Shown here: positions 25,436 through 34,947 of the stretch, in pieces
Numbering within the stretch: the stretch's first letter is position 1
Layout of the letters: the number at the start of each line of letters is the position of its first letter
From: Brevundimonas mediterranea
GTDB lineage: Bacteria; Pseudomonadota; Alphaproteobacteria; Caulobacterales; Caulobacteraceae
Length of the DNA stretch: 64,000 bases
NCBI RefSeq assembly: GCF_011064825.1
Contig: NZ_CP048751.1
Span: 744,001-808,000 of the forward strand
Direction of reading: 5' to 3'
Program-made: the position numbers and the translations under genes
Notes under the pieces: generated by a model
Told to the model about the DNA's origin: nothing
The model's input: the letters and a program-made list of their open reading frames with translations, nothing else
The model's database searches: none

Positions 25436-26005
25436 TTGTTATGTCCCGGCCCACGCCCGAGGAACGCCGCTGCGACGCGCACGGCCATTCTCGACGCAGC
25501 ACGCGAAAGATTCGCGGCCGAGAGCTATGACGACGTGGGCATGCGCGACATCGCCCGCGACGTCGGCGTCGATGCGGCCCTGATCAGCCGGTATTTCGGA
25601 TCCAAGGACGATCTGTTCCTGGCGGCGCTGGACAGCTGCGGCGACGGCAGCGCCCTGATGTCGGGCGAGAAATCCGATTTCGGCCGGCGCGTGGCCCATG
25701 AGATCGTGTTCGAACCCAAGAAGGCCGAGAAGCTCAAGGGCATGTCGATCATGCTGCGCTCCATCGGCTCGGCCAAGGCGGCGGACATGGTGCAGACCAC
25801 CTGCACGGCCCGTTTCTTTGGCCCTCTGGAAGACTGGCTCAGCGGCCCGGACGCCACGGTGCGGGCGCGGCTGCTGGCGGGATTCATCATGGGCATGTCG
25901 GTCAGCCGCGAACTGGGCGGCGGCAGTTTCAACATCGAGCCGGCCGAATGCGAGGCGATGCGAGACCGGCTGGCGCCGATCCTTCAGTCCCTGATCGACG
26001 GCTGA
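25436..26005 (+). CDS. TetR-family regulator of the RND pump, N-terminus apparently frameshifted
   Basis: The open frame encodes a complete TetR helix-turn-helix (VGMRDIARDVGVDAALISRYFGSKDDLF) and ligand domain. It has no ordinary start: the nearest in-frame codons are a TTG at 25436 and an ATG at 25397. By contrast the ATG at 25441, in another frame, reads MSRPTPEERR, a typical start for this family. Removing one base near 25471 joins it to ATRTAILDAARERF of the main frame. So there is either a one-base insertion (mutation or sequencing error) or use of the TTG. It is divergent from the pump operon with two operators between. Confidence 0.75.
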   Translation: MLCPGPRPRNAAATRTAILDAARERFAAESYDDVGMRDIARDVGVDAALISRYFGSKDDLFLAALDSCGDGSALMSGEKSDFGRRVAHEIVFEPKKAEKLKGMSIMLRSIGSAKAADMVQTTCTARFFGPLEDWLSGPDATVRARLLAGFIMGMSVSRELGGGSFNIEPAECEAMRDRLAPILQSLIDG

Positions 26006-26024
26006 TCACGCCCCCGAAATGAAG

Positions 26025-26055
26025 AAGGGCGCGGAGGTCGCCCTCCGCGCCCTTT
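26025..26055. terminator. bidirectional terminator between the TetR gene and the sugar transporter
   Basis: A perfect 13-bp stem (AAGGGCGCGGAGG with its complement) and a 4-base loop sit between convergent genes. T residues flank it on the plus side and AA on the other arm, so it can end both transcripts. Confidence 0.8.
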
Positions 26056-26076
26056 GTCTTGTCCGACGACCGGCCC

Positions 26077-27351
26077 TTAGTGCGAGGCGACCGTGGTCAC
26101 TTCCGCCTTGGCCTTGGTGCGGGCGCAGGCGATGGCGAAGACGGTCAGGCCGACATAGCCCGCCATCGGCACCAGGAAGGCCGGCTGAAGGGCGCCGGCG
26201 GCGTCGGCGATGCGCGCCGCCACCTGCGGCAGCAGGGCGCCGCCGATGATGCCGAAGACCAGCAGGCCCGAGGTCGCCGAGGTCGGCGCCGTGGACCGCT
26301 CCAGCGTCAGGGTGAAGATGGTCGGGAACATGATCGAGTTGAACAGGCCGATCGACAGGACCGCATAGGCCGCCGTCGGTCCGCCGATCTGGCTGACCAG
26401 CAGGCAGAGCGCGGCCGCAGCGACGGTGCAGCAGGCCAGGACCACGCCGGGCGACACGCGCGACAGCACCCACGAGCCGATGAACCGGCCGACCATGGCG
26501 CCGCCCCAGTAGAGGGCGACCATCTTGCCCGCGGTCTCGATCGGGGCGTTCAGGATATCGGGGCTTTCCAGGAAGTTGGTCAGCATGCCGCCGATGGCCA
26601 CTTCCGAACCGACATAGAGGAAGATCGCCAGGGCGCCGAAGATCGCCCAGGGCGAGGACAGGGCCTTCAGCGGCGAGACCGCCTCGGTCGCGGCCGGGGC
26701 CGCCACATTGATCTTCTTGCGGGCCGTGAAGATGAAGAAGGCCACGACGGCGAAGAAGGCGCCCATGCCCAGGAAGGCCATGTCGATGCTGCGCAGCGAC
26801 TGGGTGCGGGTCGCGGCCGTGACCACGGCGCCGGCGGCGAAGACGCCCCCCGTCAGCAGGACGTGCGACCCCAGCCACGGTCCGACCGTGGTGCCCAGGG
26901 AGTTGAAGGCCTGGGACAGGTTCAGACGGCTGGACGCGCCCTTGCGGCTGCCCAGTTCGGCGACCAGCGGATTGGCCGCGACCTGAAGCAGGGTGACGCC
27001 CGAGGCGATCACGAACAGGGCGATCAGAACGCCGGGGTACCAGTCGGCGGCCGTGGCGGCCGGCACGATCAGACAGCCCGCCACCATGACCACCAGGGCG
27101 CCGATGATCGAACGGCTGTAGCCCAGCCGGCCCAGCACCGCCGCCGCCGGCAGGGACATCAGCCCATAGGCGATGAACCAGGCGAAGGTGGTCAGAAAGG
27201 CCTCGGCGTTGTTCAGATCGAACACCCGCTTCACCGCCGCGATCAGCGGATCGATCAGCGAGGTGGCGAAGCCCCAGGCGAAGAAGAGCGTGGTGACATA
27301 GGCGAAGGCCAGGGTCGTACCCTGGCGCTTGGCGGCCTCTGGAGCGGACAT
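26077..27351 (-). CDS. MFS sugar permease, FHS/GluP family
   Basis: A 424-residue, 12-helix transporter. The opening FAYVTTLFFAWGFATSLIDPL and the QVAANPLVAELG segment are characteristic of the fucose/glucose-galactose:proton symporter group (GluP, FucP). It would take up glucose released by the neighbouring glucosidases across the inner membrane. The ATG follows AGGGGG with good spacing. A terminator separates it from the upstream receptor gene, so it probably has its own promoter in the 215-bp gap. Confidence 0.87.
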   Translation of the reverse strand: MSAPEAAKRQGTTLAFAYVTTLFFAWGFATSLIDPLIAAVKRVFDLNNAEAFLTTFAWFIAYGLMSLPAAAVLGRLGYSRSIIGALVVMVAGCLIVPAATAADWYPGVLIALFVIASGVTLLQVAANPLVAELGSRKGASSRLNLSQAFNSLGTTVGPWLGSHVLLTGGVFAAGAVVTAATRTQSLRSIDMAFLGMGAFFAVVAFFIFTARKKINVAAPAATEAVSPLKALSSPWAIFGALAIFLYVGSEVAIGGMLTNFLESPDILNAPIETAGKMVALYWGGAMVGRFIGSWVLSRVSPGVVLACCTVAAAALCLLVSQIGGPTAAYAVLSIGLFNSIMFPTIFTLTLERSTAPTSATSGLLVFGIIGGALLPQVAARIADAAGALQPAFLVPMAGYVGLTVFAIACARTKAKAEVTTVASH

Positions 27352-27514
27352 GAATTCCCCCTGCGGATAGAACTAAGGACGGCCGCGCTTTCCCCGCGCG
27401 GTTCTGGTCGCCTTGGTTCGGGCATCGCGGACGCGCCGTCCAGCGGAAAAACACAGGCTGTAACCAAACTTGGGCGGCGGCGACCAGCGGCGGGGGCGAT
27501 AGGCCAGGGCCAAA

Positions 27515-27546
27515 AAGAAAGGGCCGCCCCGTTTCCGGGGCGGCCC
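27515..27546 (-). terminator. rho-independent terminator of the TonB-receptor gene
   Basis: An 11-bp stem (GGGCCGCCCCG and complement) with a 4-base loop lies 20 bp after the receptor stop. Read on the minus strand it is followed by TTTCTTTTTG, a good U tract. Confidence 0.85.
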
Positions 27547-27566
27547 AAGTTTGCTCAGGGGAGAAA

Positions 27567-28702
27567 TCAGAAGCGGTAGTTCATGCCCACCGCGAAGGTC
27601 CGGCCGTAGCTCTGATAATCGATGGTCCGGCGCTCATCGCCGTTCTCGAAGGTCTTGAACGGCTCGTCGGTCAGGTTGTTGACCTGGGCCAGGATGGACA
27701 GGCCTTCCAGCGGCCCCGACTGGAACTCGTAGCCGACCTGGGCGTCGACGACGGTTTCCGCCGCGACCGAGCGCAGGGTGCGGCCGTTGCCGAAGCCGGC
27801 GACCTCGCCCAGGAAGTCCGAACGGTAACGACCCGAGACGCGCGCCTGGAAACCGTAACGCTCATAGTAGAGCGTGCCGTTGACGACGGTTTCCGACAGA
27901 CCGGGAAGGGCGGTCGGAGGCTGGGTCGGATCCGGCTGAACCTCGCTGTCGGTGGTCGAGGCGCTGAAGACGCCGCCGAAGCCTTCCAGCATCGGATGGA
28001 AGATGTCGAACGGCGCCGACACTGAGAATTCGAGCCCCTTGATCCAGCCGCCATCGCCATTGTCCGGCGCCCCGACCAGCCCTTGACGCAAGGCCGGCTC
28101 CGGGTTGGTCGGCGAGATCACGCCGATCGGATAGCCGGTGAAGTCGAAGATCTGGTTGTGGTTGTAAACATAGGATTCGAGATACTTGTAGAAGGCCGCC
28201 ACCGAGACATAACCCTTGCGGTTGGCGAAGTACTTCTCGAACGAGACGTCGGCGACATCGGCGATATAGGGCCGGAGCTCGGGATTGCCGCCGCCGCCGC
28301 CCCACGGCGAACGATTGATGTCCGTCGATTGGGCAAGGCTGGTGTTGTAGCTGTAGTTCCGCGAGGCGCGCATGTCGTCCATCCGCGGCCGCGCCAAGGT
28401 GCGCGAGGCAGCGAAGCGGGCGAACATGTCGTCGCCGACCTCAAGGATGAAGTTCGAGCTTGGCAAGATTTCCAGATAGTCGACTCCGCCGCTGACGGCG
28501 AGCGTTTCCGACACGCCGGGTGAGACTTGGCGGGCCGAGAACCCATCGGACATCTGATCGGTGTAGACGAACTGCATTCCGACATTGCCGGTCAGAGGCA
28601 AGCCAAACAGATAGTGGTCAATGTTGGCGCGGACATAGGCGGTCGAGACCTTTTCCGTCACTTCCCAGTTGCCGGCGGCGACGTCGGCATTGGGGTTGCG
28701 AA
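27567..28702 (-). pseudogene. TonB-dependent receptor, C-terminal part (separated by IS insertion)
   Basis: This is the last 378 codons of a TonB-dependent outer-membrane receptor. It has repeated amphipathic beta strands and ends SYGRTFAVGMNYRF, with the terminal aromatic residue needed for outer-membrane insertion. The frame is intact up to the IS boundary at 28703-28706, but without the N-terminal half it has no signal peptide, plug or TonB box. An internal Met at 28661 is unlikely to make a functional protein. The fusion frame with the N-terminal part is exact once the IS and one 4-bp target copy are removed. Confidence 0.9.
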
Positions 28703-28706
28703 CTAG
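28703..28706. repeat. target-site duplication, copy beside the C-terminal receptor fragment
   Basis: CTAG, identical to 29534-29537 on the other side of the IS. The motif is itself palindromic, so the exact IS boundary could shift to a 2-bp TA duplication. Confidence 0.75.
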
Positions 28707-29533
28707 GCTCAGGACCCATTGATGTGATGTGCTCGATCTGATTCAGGCTCTGTAAGGAGACTGGATATGAGCGACCTCTATTGGCTGACGGACGAGCAGA
28801 TGGCGCGGCTGCAGCCGCACTTCCCCAAGAGCCACGGCAAGCCCAGGGTGGATGATCGTCGGGTGTTGAGCGGGATCATCTTCGTCAACCGCAACGGGCT
28901 TCGCTGGCGTGACGCGCCGCCGGTCTATGGCCCACACAAGACGCTGTACAACCGCTGGAAGCGTTGGAGCGAGGCCGGGATCTTCATCCGGATGATGGAG
29001 GGACTGTCCGGCGCTCAGGCCGAACGGCGCACCCTCATGATCGACGCGACCTATCTCAAGGCGCACCGTACGGCTTCGAGCCTCGCGGTAAAAAAGGGGG
29101 TCTTGGGCGGCTCATCGGACGCACCAAAGGCGGCATGAACACCAAGCTTCACGCCGTAACCGATGCGAACGGACGCCCCATCAGCCTGTTCATGACGGCA
29201 GGCCAGGTCAGCGACTACACCGGTGCTGCGGCCCTGCTGGACAGCCTTCCCAAGGCCCAATGGCTGCTGGGCGACCGGGGCTATGACGCAGACTGGTTCA
29301 GGGACGCTTTGGAGGCCAAGGGCATCACGCCCTGCATCCCCGGTCGAAAATCCCGGACCGCGCCTATCCGTTACGACAAGCGCCGGTACAAAAGCCGAAA
29401 CCGCATCGAAATCATGTTCGGCCGGCTCAAGGACTGGCGTCGCGTCGCCACCCGCTACGATCGGTGCCCGACCGTCTTCCTGTCCGCCATCGCCCTCGCC
29501 GCTACAGTGCTATTCTGGCTATGAGTCCTGAGC
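28707..29533 (+). mobile_element. IS5-family insertion sequence (IS427-like), 827 bp
   Basis: A complete element. The terminal inverted repeats GCTCAGGACCCAT (28707-28719) and its near-complement at 29521-29533 differ at one of 13 positions. It is flanked by identical CTAG at 28703-28706 and 29534-29537, the target duplication. Size, end sequence, a 4-bp duplication around TA and a two-frame transposase with an A6 slippery run all fit the IS427 group of IS5. It is inserted in the opposite orientation to the receptor gene. The intact ends and the undamaged host frame suggest a recent event. Confidence 0.93.
28767..29524 (+). CDS. IS5-family transposase made by -1 frameshifting
   Basis: Two overlapping frames. 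The first (28767-29138) begins MSDLYWLTDEQMARLQPHF, an IS427-group N-terminus, and contains the first catalytic Asp (MIDATYLK). The second continues to 29524 with LLGDRGYDADWFR (second Asp) and RNRIEIMFGRLKDWR (Glu). They meet at the slippery heptamer A-AAA-AAG at 29090-29096. A -1 slip there joins the frames into one DDE transposase of about 252 residues. The stop lies inside the right terminal repeat. Confidence 0.92.
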
Positions 29534-31199
29534 CTAGGTCGAGCAGGCCGCTGTTGACCACGCCCAGCGCGTCGTAGCTGAGCACCTGTGAGATGCCGAG
29601 GTAGCCCAGGTCGGTCGGCGCCAGCAGATATTCCGACGGCACGAACAGGTCCCCGCCGCCCGGGACGCCGATGTAATACTGGTCGTTGACGAAGGTCTTG
29701 TTGCGCTCCGAATAGTTGAAGCCGAAGTCGATGGACTTGAACGGGCTCTGGTGCAGAGTGCGGTTGGCCGTCAGGCGAACGGCCTTGATCTCATCCTCGA
29801 TGGACGGGGTGTTCATATAGCCGACCTGGCCACCCGCGATGACGTCAGAGCCCCAGCCCTGGGCCGAAGTGATGCGGATCAGGCTGGCGTCAGCGTAGTC
29901 GAGCTGGCTGGTGAAACGGGTCACCCCGTCGTCGGTCAGTTCGAAGCCCAGGGTGTCGAGGGCGCCGTTGATGTTGCGGCCCGTGCCAGCGTTGGTCTCG
30001 AGGATGATGTCGTTCCGCTCGACCTTCGAATAGTTGACGTCGAGAGCCAGGGTCCAGTCGTCGTTGGCGACGAACTCGGTGTTCCAGCCCAGGGCGGTGA
30101 TATTGCTGTCGCGCTTGTTCAGGTCGTTGCGGACGACGCCCTTGATGTTGTCCCAGGTGCCGGCGACGATCATGCCGTCTTCGACCGTGTAGCCGGCTCG
30201 CAGCGAGGGCGCCGGACGGCAGAACGACGACGGCACGTTCACTGTGCAATCCCCGGACGAACCGCCCCAAGCCAGCGGGAACTCGATGCCGCGCAGAACC
30301 TGGGTGTTCTTGAACTCGGAATAGAAGGCGTCGATCGTCGAGTGGATGCGGTCGTTCGGACGCCATTCCAGCACACCCATATAACCGTCGCGCTCCAGCT
30401 CCGACGACATGACATAGGGTTTGACGCCGCCGGTCAGCAGATTGCCGTCGCTATAGGTCGGATAGCCCCAGGCGTTGAACCGCTCGGACTGATAGGGCGA
30501 GCTCATGTGGGCGTAGCCCAGGGCGACGCCCAGCGTCCCGTCCATAAACTGGTCGATGTAGGAGAGGGTGTAGCGGTCGCCGCTGTCGGTCGTGCCCGAG
30601 TTCAGGGCGCCGATGTCGTTCCATTCGTGGCGATAGTTCACGGCGATGGCCTGACGGCCATAGGCCAGGGGCCGGACGGTGCGCAGGTCGACGGTGCCGG
30701 CCAGGCCCTGGCCGATCAGGGCCGCATCCGGGGTCTTGTAGACCACGACGCTGCCCAGCAGTTCCGAGGGGAACTGGTCGAACTCGACGCCGCGGTTGTC
30801 GCCGGTGGTGACAAGTTCGCGGCCGTTCAGCAGGGCGGTGGTGAAGTCCGGGCCGAGGCCGCGGATGGAGATCTGCTGGCTGCGGCCGTCGAGGCGCTGC
30901 ATGGTCACGCCCGGCAGACGAGCCAGGGATTCGGCGATGGAGACGTCCGGCAGCTTGCCGATGTCCTCGGCCGAAATGACTTCCACGATAGAGGTGTTGT
31001 TGGCCTTGGCCGAGATCGAAGCCTCGATCGAGCGACGAATGCCGGTGACGACGATTTCGCCGACTTCCGCAGGCTGTTCGTCGGCCTGGGTCGTCGCCGC
31101 GGCGGTTTGCGCCTGGGCGCTGCTGACGGCCACGAGCGCGGCGGCGCCGAATGCGGCGCCCGACAGCAGGCGCACGCGCCGATTAAGACGTTGAGACAT
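29534..31199 (-). pseudogene. TonB-dependent receptor, N-terminal part (interrupted by IS)
   Basis: The first 555 codons of a TonB-dependent receptor in a starch locus, comparable in position to the Caulobacter maltodextrin receptor MalA. A signal peptide ends at SSAQA, then EVGEIVVTG is the TonB box, and the plug domain follows (ISAEDIGKLPDVSIAESLARLPGV). Translation now runs into the IS and stops at 29502 after ten foreign residues. Joined to 27567-28702 across one CTAG copy, the uninterrupted gene would be 933 codons. The ATG at 31199 is chosen over 31205 because GGGAGG then has 6-base spacing. Confidence 0.92.
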
Positions 31200-31250
31200 T
31201 GTCATCCTCCCTGGGGCTGCCGCGATTCTGAATGTCGCAGCCGAAGCCTT

Positions 31251-31267
31251 CGCAAAAATATGCAAAC
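31251..31267. promoter_or_regulatory. tandem GCAAA motif upstream of the receptor gene
   Basis: CGCAAAAATATGCAAAC holds two (T/C)GCAAA units spaced by 10 bp. The same arrangement is seen at 31424-31440 and, with 12-bp spacing, at 35994-36012, always upstream of starch genes. It is a candidate site for the LacI-family regulator of this locus. Confidence 0.45.
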
Positions 31268-31376
31268 ATCTGGCATTCTTGCAAGCAGTTAATGCGAGGG
31301 GCGTAATTTCGCCGCACCCGAACCACCGCAAACAGCCCGAAAACCTTAGCTCGGCGGGAGAGTCATGCCGATTACT

Positions 31377-31391
31377 TGCTGCAATGCAGCA
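31377..31391. promoter_or_regulatory. palindrome in the receptor/amylase divergent region
   Basis: TGCTGCA-a-TGCAGCA, a perfect 7-bp dyad with a single central base, lies between the divergent receptor and amylase promoters. Its symmetry fits a LacI- or TetR-type dimer. It contains TGCA cores like the tandem motifs nearby. Confidence 0.45.
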
Positions 31392-31403
31392 TTCTAATCC
31401 GCG

Positions 31404-31440
31404 TTGACAGGGGCCGCCCGGACTGCAAAATCTTGCAAAT
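31404..31440 (+). promoter_or_regulatory. amylase promoter overlapped by TGCAAA motifs
   Basis: TTGACA at 31404-31409 is a consensus -35; 17 bp later comes a weak -10 (AAAATC, 31427-31432). TGCAAA units at 31424-31429 and 31434-31439 cover the -10, the place where a repressor would block initiation. The start codon at 31485 follows about 50 bp on. Confidence 0.45.
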
Positions 31441-31484
31441 CGATCTGGAAGGCTTTGCACTTTCTGGACAGGGAGAACGACAGG

Positions 31485-33305
31485 ATGACCCTCGCCCGAC
31501 AATGGAAGACCCCGGCGCGCGCCATGATCGCGGCGGCGGCGCTGTTCGCCTCGACTTCCCCCCTGCCCGTCCAGGCCCAGTCGGCCACGCCGGACGTCCT
31601 GACCGCCCTGCGCCAGCGCCCGCCCCAGGATGAGGTCATCTACTTCCTGCTGCCCGACCGGTTCGCCAACGGCGATTCCTCGAACGACCACGGCGGCTAT
31701 GCGCCCGAGCGGCTGAAGAGCGGCTTCGACCCGTCCGACACCGACTTCTATCACGGCGGCGATCTGGCCGGCGTGACCCAGCGGCTGGACTATATCCAGG
31801 GCCTGGGCGCGACGGCGGTGTGGCTGGCGCCCGTCTTCAAGAACAAGCCGGTCCAGACCCACGGGAACTACACGGGCGCGGCGCATCACGGTTACTGGAT
31901 CACCGACTTCACGGCCGTCGATCCGCATTTCGGCGACGAGGCGGCGATGCGCGCCCTGGTCGATGCGGCCCATGCGCGGGGCATGAAGGTCTATCTGGAC
32001 ATCGTCGCCAATCACACGGCCGACGTGATCCGTTATCGCGAATGCCCCGACCGGCCGTGCGAATACCGCAGCCGGGCCGACTATCCTTACACCCGTCTCG
32101 GCGGGCTGGACGGAGCGGCGATAAACGAGCGTTTCGACGGGCGGGACTTCTCGCGCCTGACCCGACCCGACTACGCCTACAGTCCCTATGTTCCGGCGGG
32201 CGAGGAGACGGCCAAGGTTCCGGCCTGGCTGAACGACCCGATCCACTATCATAACCGGGGCGACAGCACGTTTGCGGGCGAAAGCTCGCTGGACGGGGAC
32301 TTCGCCGGTCTGGACGACCTGCTGACCGAGGATCCGGTCGTGATCCAGGGCATGATCGACATCTTCGGCGGCTGGATCGACAAGTACGGGATCGACGGCT
32401 ACCGCATCGACACCGCCCGCCACGTGAACCCCGAGTTCTGGCAGGCCTTCATCCCCGCCATGCTGGCGCGGGCGCGGGCCAAGGGGATCCCGAACTTCCA
32501 CATCTTCGGCGAGGTCTATGACCCTGACCCGGCGGTCACGGCGCGGTTCACGCGGGTGGACGCCTATCCGGCCGTGCTGGATTTCCCGTTCCAGAAGACG
32601 GCGGTCGAGGTCGTCTCGGGCAAGTCGGGAACTGACGCCCTGGCCAAGCTGTTCGCCGCCGACGCCATCTACGCCAAGGGGGCGGACACCGCCGCCATCC
32701 TGCCGACCTTCCTGGGCAACCACGACATGGGCCGGGTCGGCTTTTTCGTGAAACAGGCGAACCCGAACGCCAGCGAGGCGGAGATCCTGGCCCGGGTGAA
32801 ACTGGCCCATGCCCTGATGATGTTCAGCCGCGGCGTGCCGACCCTGTACTACGGCGACGAGCAGGGCTTCGCCGGCGCCGGCGGTTACGGAAACTCACGC
32901 CAGGACATGTTCGCCAGCCAGACCGCCGTCTATGCGGCGGAGCGGCCCATCGGCGGTCGTCAGCCGGCCTATTCGACCGAAGCGCCCCTCTATACGGCCA
33001 TCGCCGAGATGGCCCGCATCCGCGCCGCCGAACCGGCCCTGCGCCACGGCCGTCAGGTCGTCCGCGTCGCCGGCGACACGCCGGGCCTGTTCGCCATGTC
33101 CCGCATTGACGAGGCCGGCGGGGAGACCCTCGTCCTGTTCAACACCTCGACCGCCGAAGTCACGGCCCAGGTCGAGGTGGAGCCCGGCTCGCGGCGGTGG
33201 CAAGCTGTTCGCGGCGACTGCGCGGCCGAGGCTTCGGCCCCGGCCAGCTACGCCGTCCGCATCGCCCCTCTCGACTATCTGATCTGCAAGAGCACGCCCC
33301 AGTGA
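31485..33305 (+). CDS. secreted alpha-amylase/neopullulanase-type enzyme, GH13
   Basis: A 606-residue glycoside hydrolase that cuts alpha-1,4-glucan outside the cytoplasm. A signal peptide ends at PVQAQ (about residue 33). The GH13 regions are clear: I DIVANHT, II DGYRIDTARHV with nucleophile Asp309, III FGEVYD with acid/base Glu343, IV GNHD with Asp414. The EVIYFLLPDRFANGD opening resembles SusG and cyclomaltodextrinase-like enzymes. The ATG at 31485 has GGGAG upstream; the frame extends to 31404 but that lies in the promoter. It overlaps the next gene by four bases. Confidence 0.93.
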   Translation: MTLARQWKTPARAMIAAAALFASTSPLPVQAQSATPDVLTALRQRPPQDEVIYFLLPDRFANGDSSNDHGGYAPERLKSGFDPSDTDFYHGGDLAGVTQRLDYIQGLGATAVWLAPVFKNKPVQTHGNYTGAAHHGYWITDFTAVDPHFGDEAAMRALVDAAHARGMKVYLDIVANHTADVIRYRECPDRPCEYRSRADYPYTRLGGLDGAAINERFDGRDFSRLTRPDYAYSPYVPAGEETAKVPAWLNDPIHYHNRGDSTFAGESSLDGDFAGLDDLLTEDPVVIQGMIDIFGGWIDKYGIDGYRIDTARHVNPEFWQAFIPAMLARARAKGIPNFHIFGEVYDPDPAVTARFTRVDAYPAVLDFPFQKTAVEVVSGKSGTDALAKLFAADAIYAKGADTAAILPTFLGNHDMGRVGFFVKQANPNASEAEILARVKLAHALMMFSRGVPTLYYGDEQGFAGAGGYGNSRQDMFASQTAVYAAERPIGGRQPAYSTEAPLYTAIAEMARIRAAEPALRHGRQVVRVAGDTPGLFAMSRIDEAGGETLVLFNTSTAEVTAQVEVEPGSRRWQAVRGDCAAEASAPASYAVRIAPLDYLICKSTPQ

Positions 33306-34942
33306 ACGCCCACACCCTCGATCTCGCGACCGCCGCCCGGCCGGCGACCGCCCACACTGAATGGTGGCGGGGCGCGGTGCTGTACCAGATCTATCCGCGC
33401 AGTTTCGCCGATGCGAACAACGACGGGGTGGGCGACCTGAAGGGGATCACCCAGCATCTGGACCATGTCGCCTCGCTGGGCGTGGACGGGATCTGGCTGT
33501 CCCCCTTCTTCACCTCGCCGATGAAGGACTTCGGCTATGACGTCGCCGACTATTGCGACGTCGATCCGATCTTCGGGACCCTGGCCGATTTCGACGCCCT
33601 GGTGGCGCGGGCCCATGACCTCGGCCTGAAGGTTGTGATCGATCAGGTCTTCTCGCACACCTCGGACGAACATCCCTGGTTCCTGGACAGCCGCGCCTCA
33701 CGCTCCGGCCCGCACGCCGACTGGTACGTCTGGGCCGACGCCAAGCCGGACGGATCGCCGCCGTCGAACTGGCAGTCGGTGTTCGGCGGTCCGGCCTGGA
33801 CCTGGAACGCCCGGCGCGGCCAGTACTACATGCACAACTTCCTGGCCTCCCAACCGCAGTTGAACGTGCGGAACCCCGAGGTTCAGGACGCCCTGATCGC
33901 GGCGGCGCGCTTCTGGCTGGACCGGGGGGTGGACGGCTTCCGGCTGGACGCCATCAACTTCTCCATCCACGATCTGAAGCTGACCGACAATCCGCCGATC
34001 AACGACGGCAAGAAACGCACCCGGCCGTTCGACTTCCAGGACAAGATCAACAACCAGAGCCAGCCGGAGATCATCGGCTTCCTGAACCGAATCCGCGCCC
34101 TGACCGACAGCTACGAGGGCCGGTTCACCGTCGCCGAAGTGGGCGGCGACCACGCCGACCGCGAGATGAAGGAATATACGGCCGGGACCGACCGTCTGCA
34201 TTCCGCCTATGGCTTCCTGTATCTCTACGCCGACACGCTGAAGAGCGAACTGGTCGCCCAGGGCGAGACCATGTGGCCGGATCAGCAGGGCGAAGGCTGG
34301 CCGTCCTGGACCTTCTCGAACCACGACGCGCCGCGCGCCGTGTCGCGCTGGGCCCAGGGCCGGGACCGCAAGGCCTTCGCCGAGATGGCCCTGCTGCTGC
34401 TGGTGTGCCTGCGCGGCAATGTCTTCGTCTATCAGGGCGAGGAGCTGGGCCTGCCCCAGGCCGAGGTGCCGTTCGAGCGGCTGGTCGATCCCGAGGCCAT
34501 CGCCAACTGGCCCGAGACCCTGGGCCGCGACGGAGCCCGCACGCCCATGCCCTGGCATGCGGACCAGGCCAACGCCGGCTTCTCCACCGTCGAGCCCTGG
34601 CTGCCGGTCGATGCGCGCCATCTGCCGCTGGCGGTGGATGCGCAGGAGGCCGATCCGGCCTCGACCCTGCAGGTGGCGCGCCGGATGATCCGGCTGCGTC
34701 ATCAGCATCCGGCCCTCCGCTACGGCGGCATGGCGCCGATCGAGACCTCGCACCTGTTGGTGTTCGAACGGCGGGAGCGCGGCGGGAGCGGGGAACAGCT
34801 TCTGTGCGTCTTCAACCTGGGCCACGATCCGGTCGAATGGCGTCCGCCCGTCGACGCGACGCGGATCGAGGCGATCAACTGGACTGAGGCCGACGGCGCC
34901 ACCCTGCCCCCGCTCGCCGGCCTGGTCTTCAGACTGGCATGA
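33302..34942 (+). CDS. cytoplasmic alpha-glucosidase, GH13 (oligo-1,6-glucosidase-like)
   Basis: A 546-residue GH13 enzyme without signal peptide, so it would hydrolyse imported maltooligosaccharides. It opens with EWWRGAVLYQIYPRSFADANNDG, split here as the family-typical start, and has DGFRLDAINF (nucleophile Asp216), AEVGGD (Glu279) and FSNHD (Asp342). The region II sequence is of the alpha-glucosidase subfamily 17/23 type. GTG start overlaps the amylase stop (GTGA), so translation is coupled. Converges on the LacI gene 5 bp away. Confidence 0.92.
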   Translation: MNAHTLDLATAARPATAHTEWWRGAVLYQIYPRSFADANNDGVGDLKGITQHLDHVASLGVDGIWLSPFFTSPMKDFGYDVADYCDVDPIFGTLADFDALVARAHDLGLKVVIDQVFSHTSDEHPWFLDSRASRSGPHADWYVWADAKPDGSPPSNWQSVFGGPAWTWNARRGQYYMHNFLASQPQLNVRNPEVQDALIAAARFWLDRGVDGFRLDAINFSIHDLKLTDNPPINDGKKRTRPFDFQDKINNQSQPEIIGFLNRIRALTDSYEGRFTVAEVGGDHADREMKEYTAGTDRLHSAYGFLYLYADTLKSELVAQGETMWPDQQGEGWPSWTFSNHDAPRAVSRWAQGRDRKAFAEMALLLLVCLRGNVFVYQGEELGLPQAEVPFERLVDPEAIANWPETLGRDGARTPMPWHADQANAGFSTVEPWLPVDARHLPLAVDAQEADPASTLQVARRMIRLRHQHPALRYGGMAPIETSHLLVFERRERGGSGEQLLCVFNLGHDPVEWRPPVDATRIEAINWTEADGATLPPLAGLVFRLA

Positions 34943-34947
34943 GCCGG

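Noticed and set aside
25441..25530. Short separate peptide gene starting at the ATG at 25441
   Set aside because: Its N-terminus looks like a TetR start rather than an independent peptide, and no RBS is at a usable distance; treated as a possible frameshift of the regulator.
31200..32810. Upstream extension of the receptor frame on the minus strand opposite the amylase gene
   Set aside because: The extension has no signal peptide or receptor features and lies antisense to a clear GH13 gene; the good start with RBS is at 31199.
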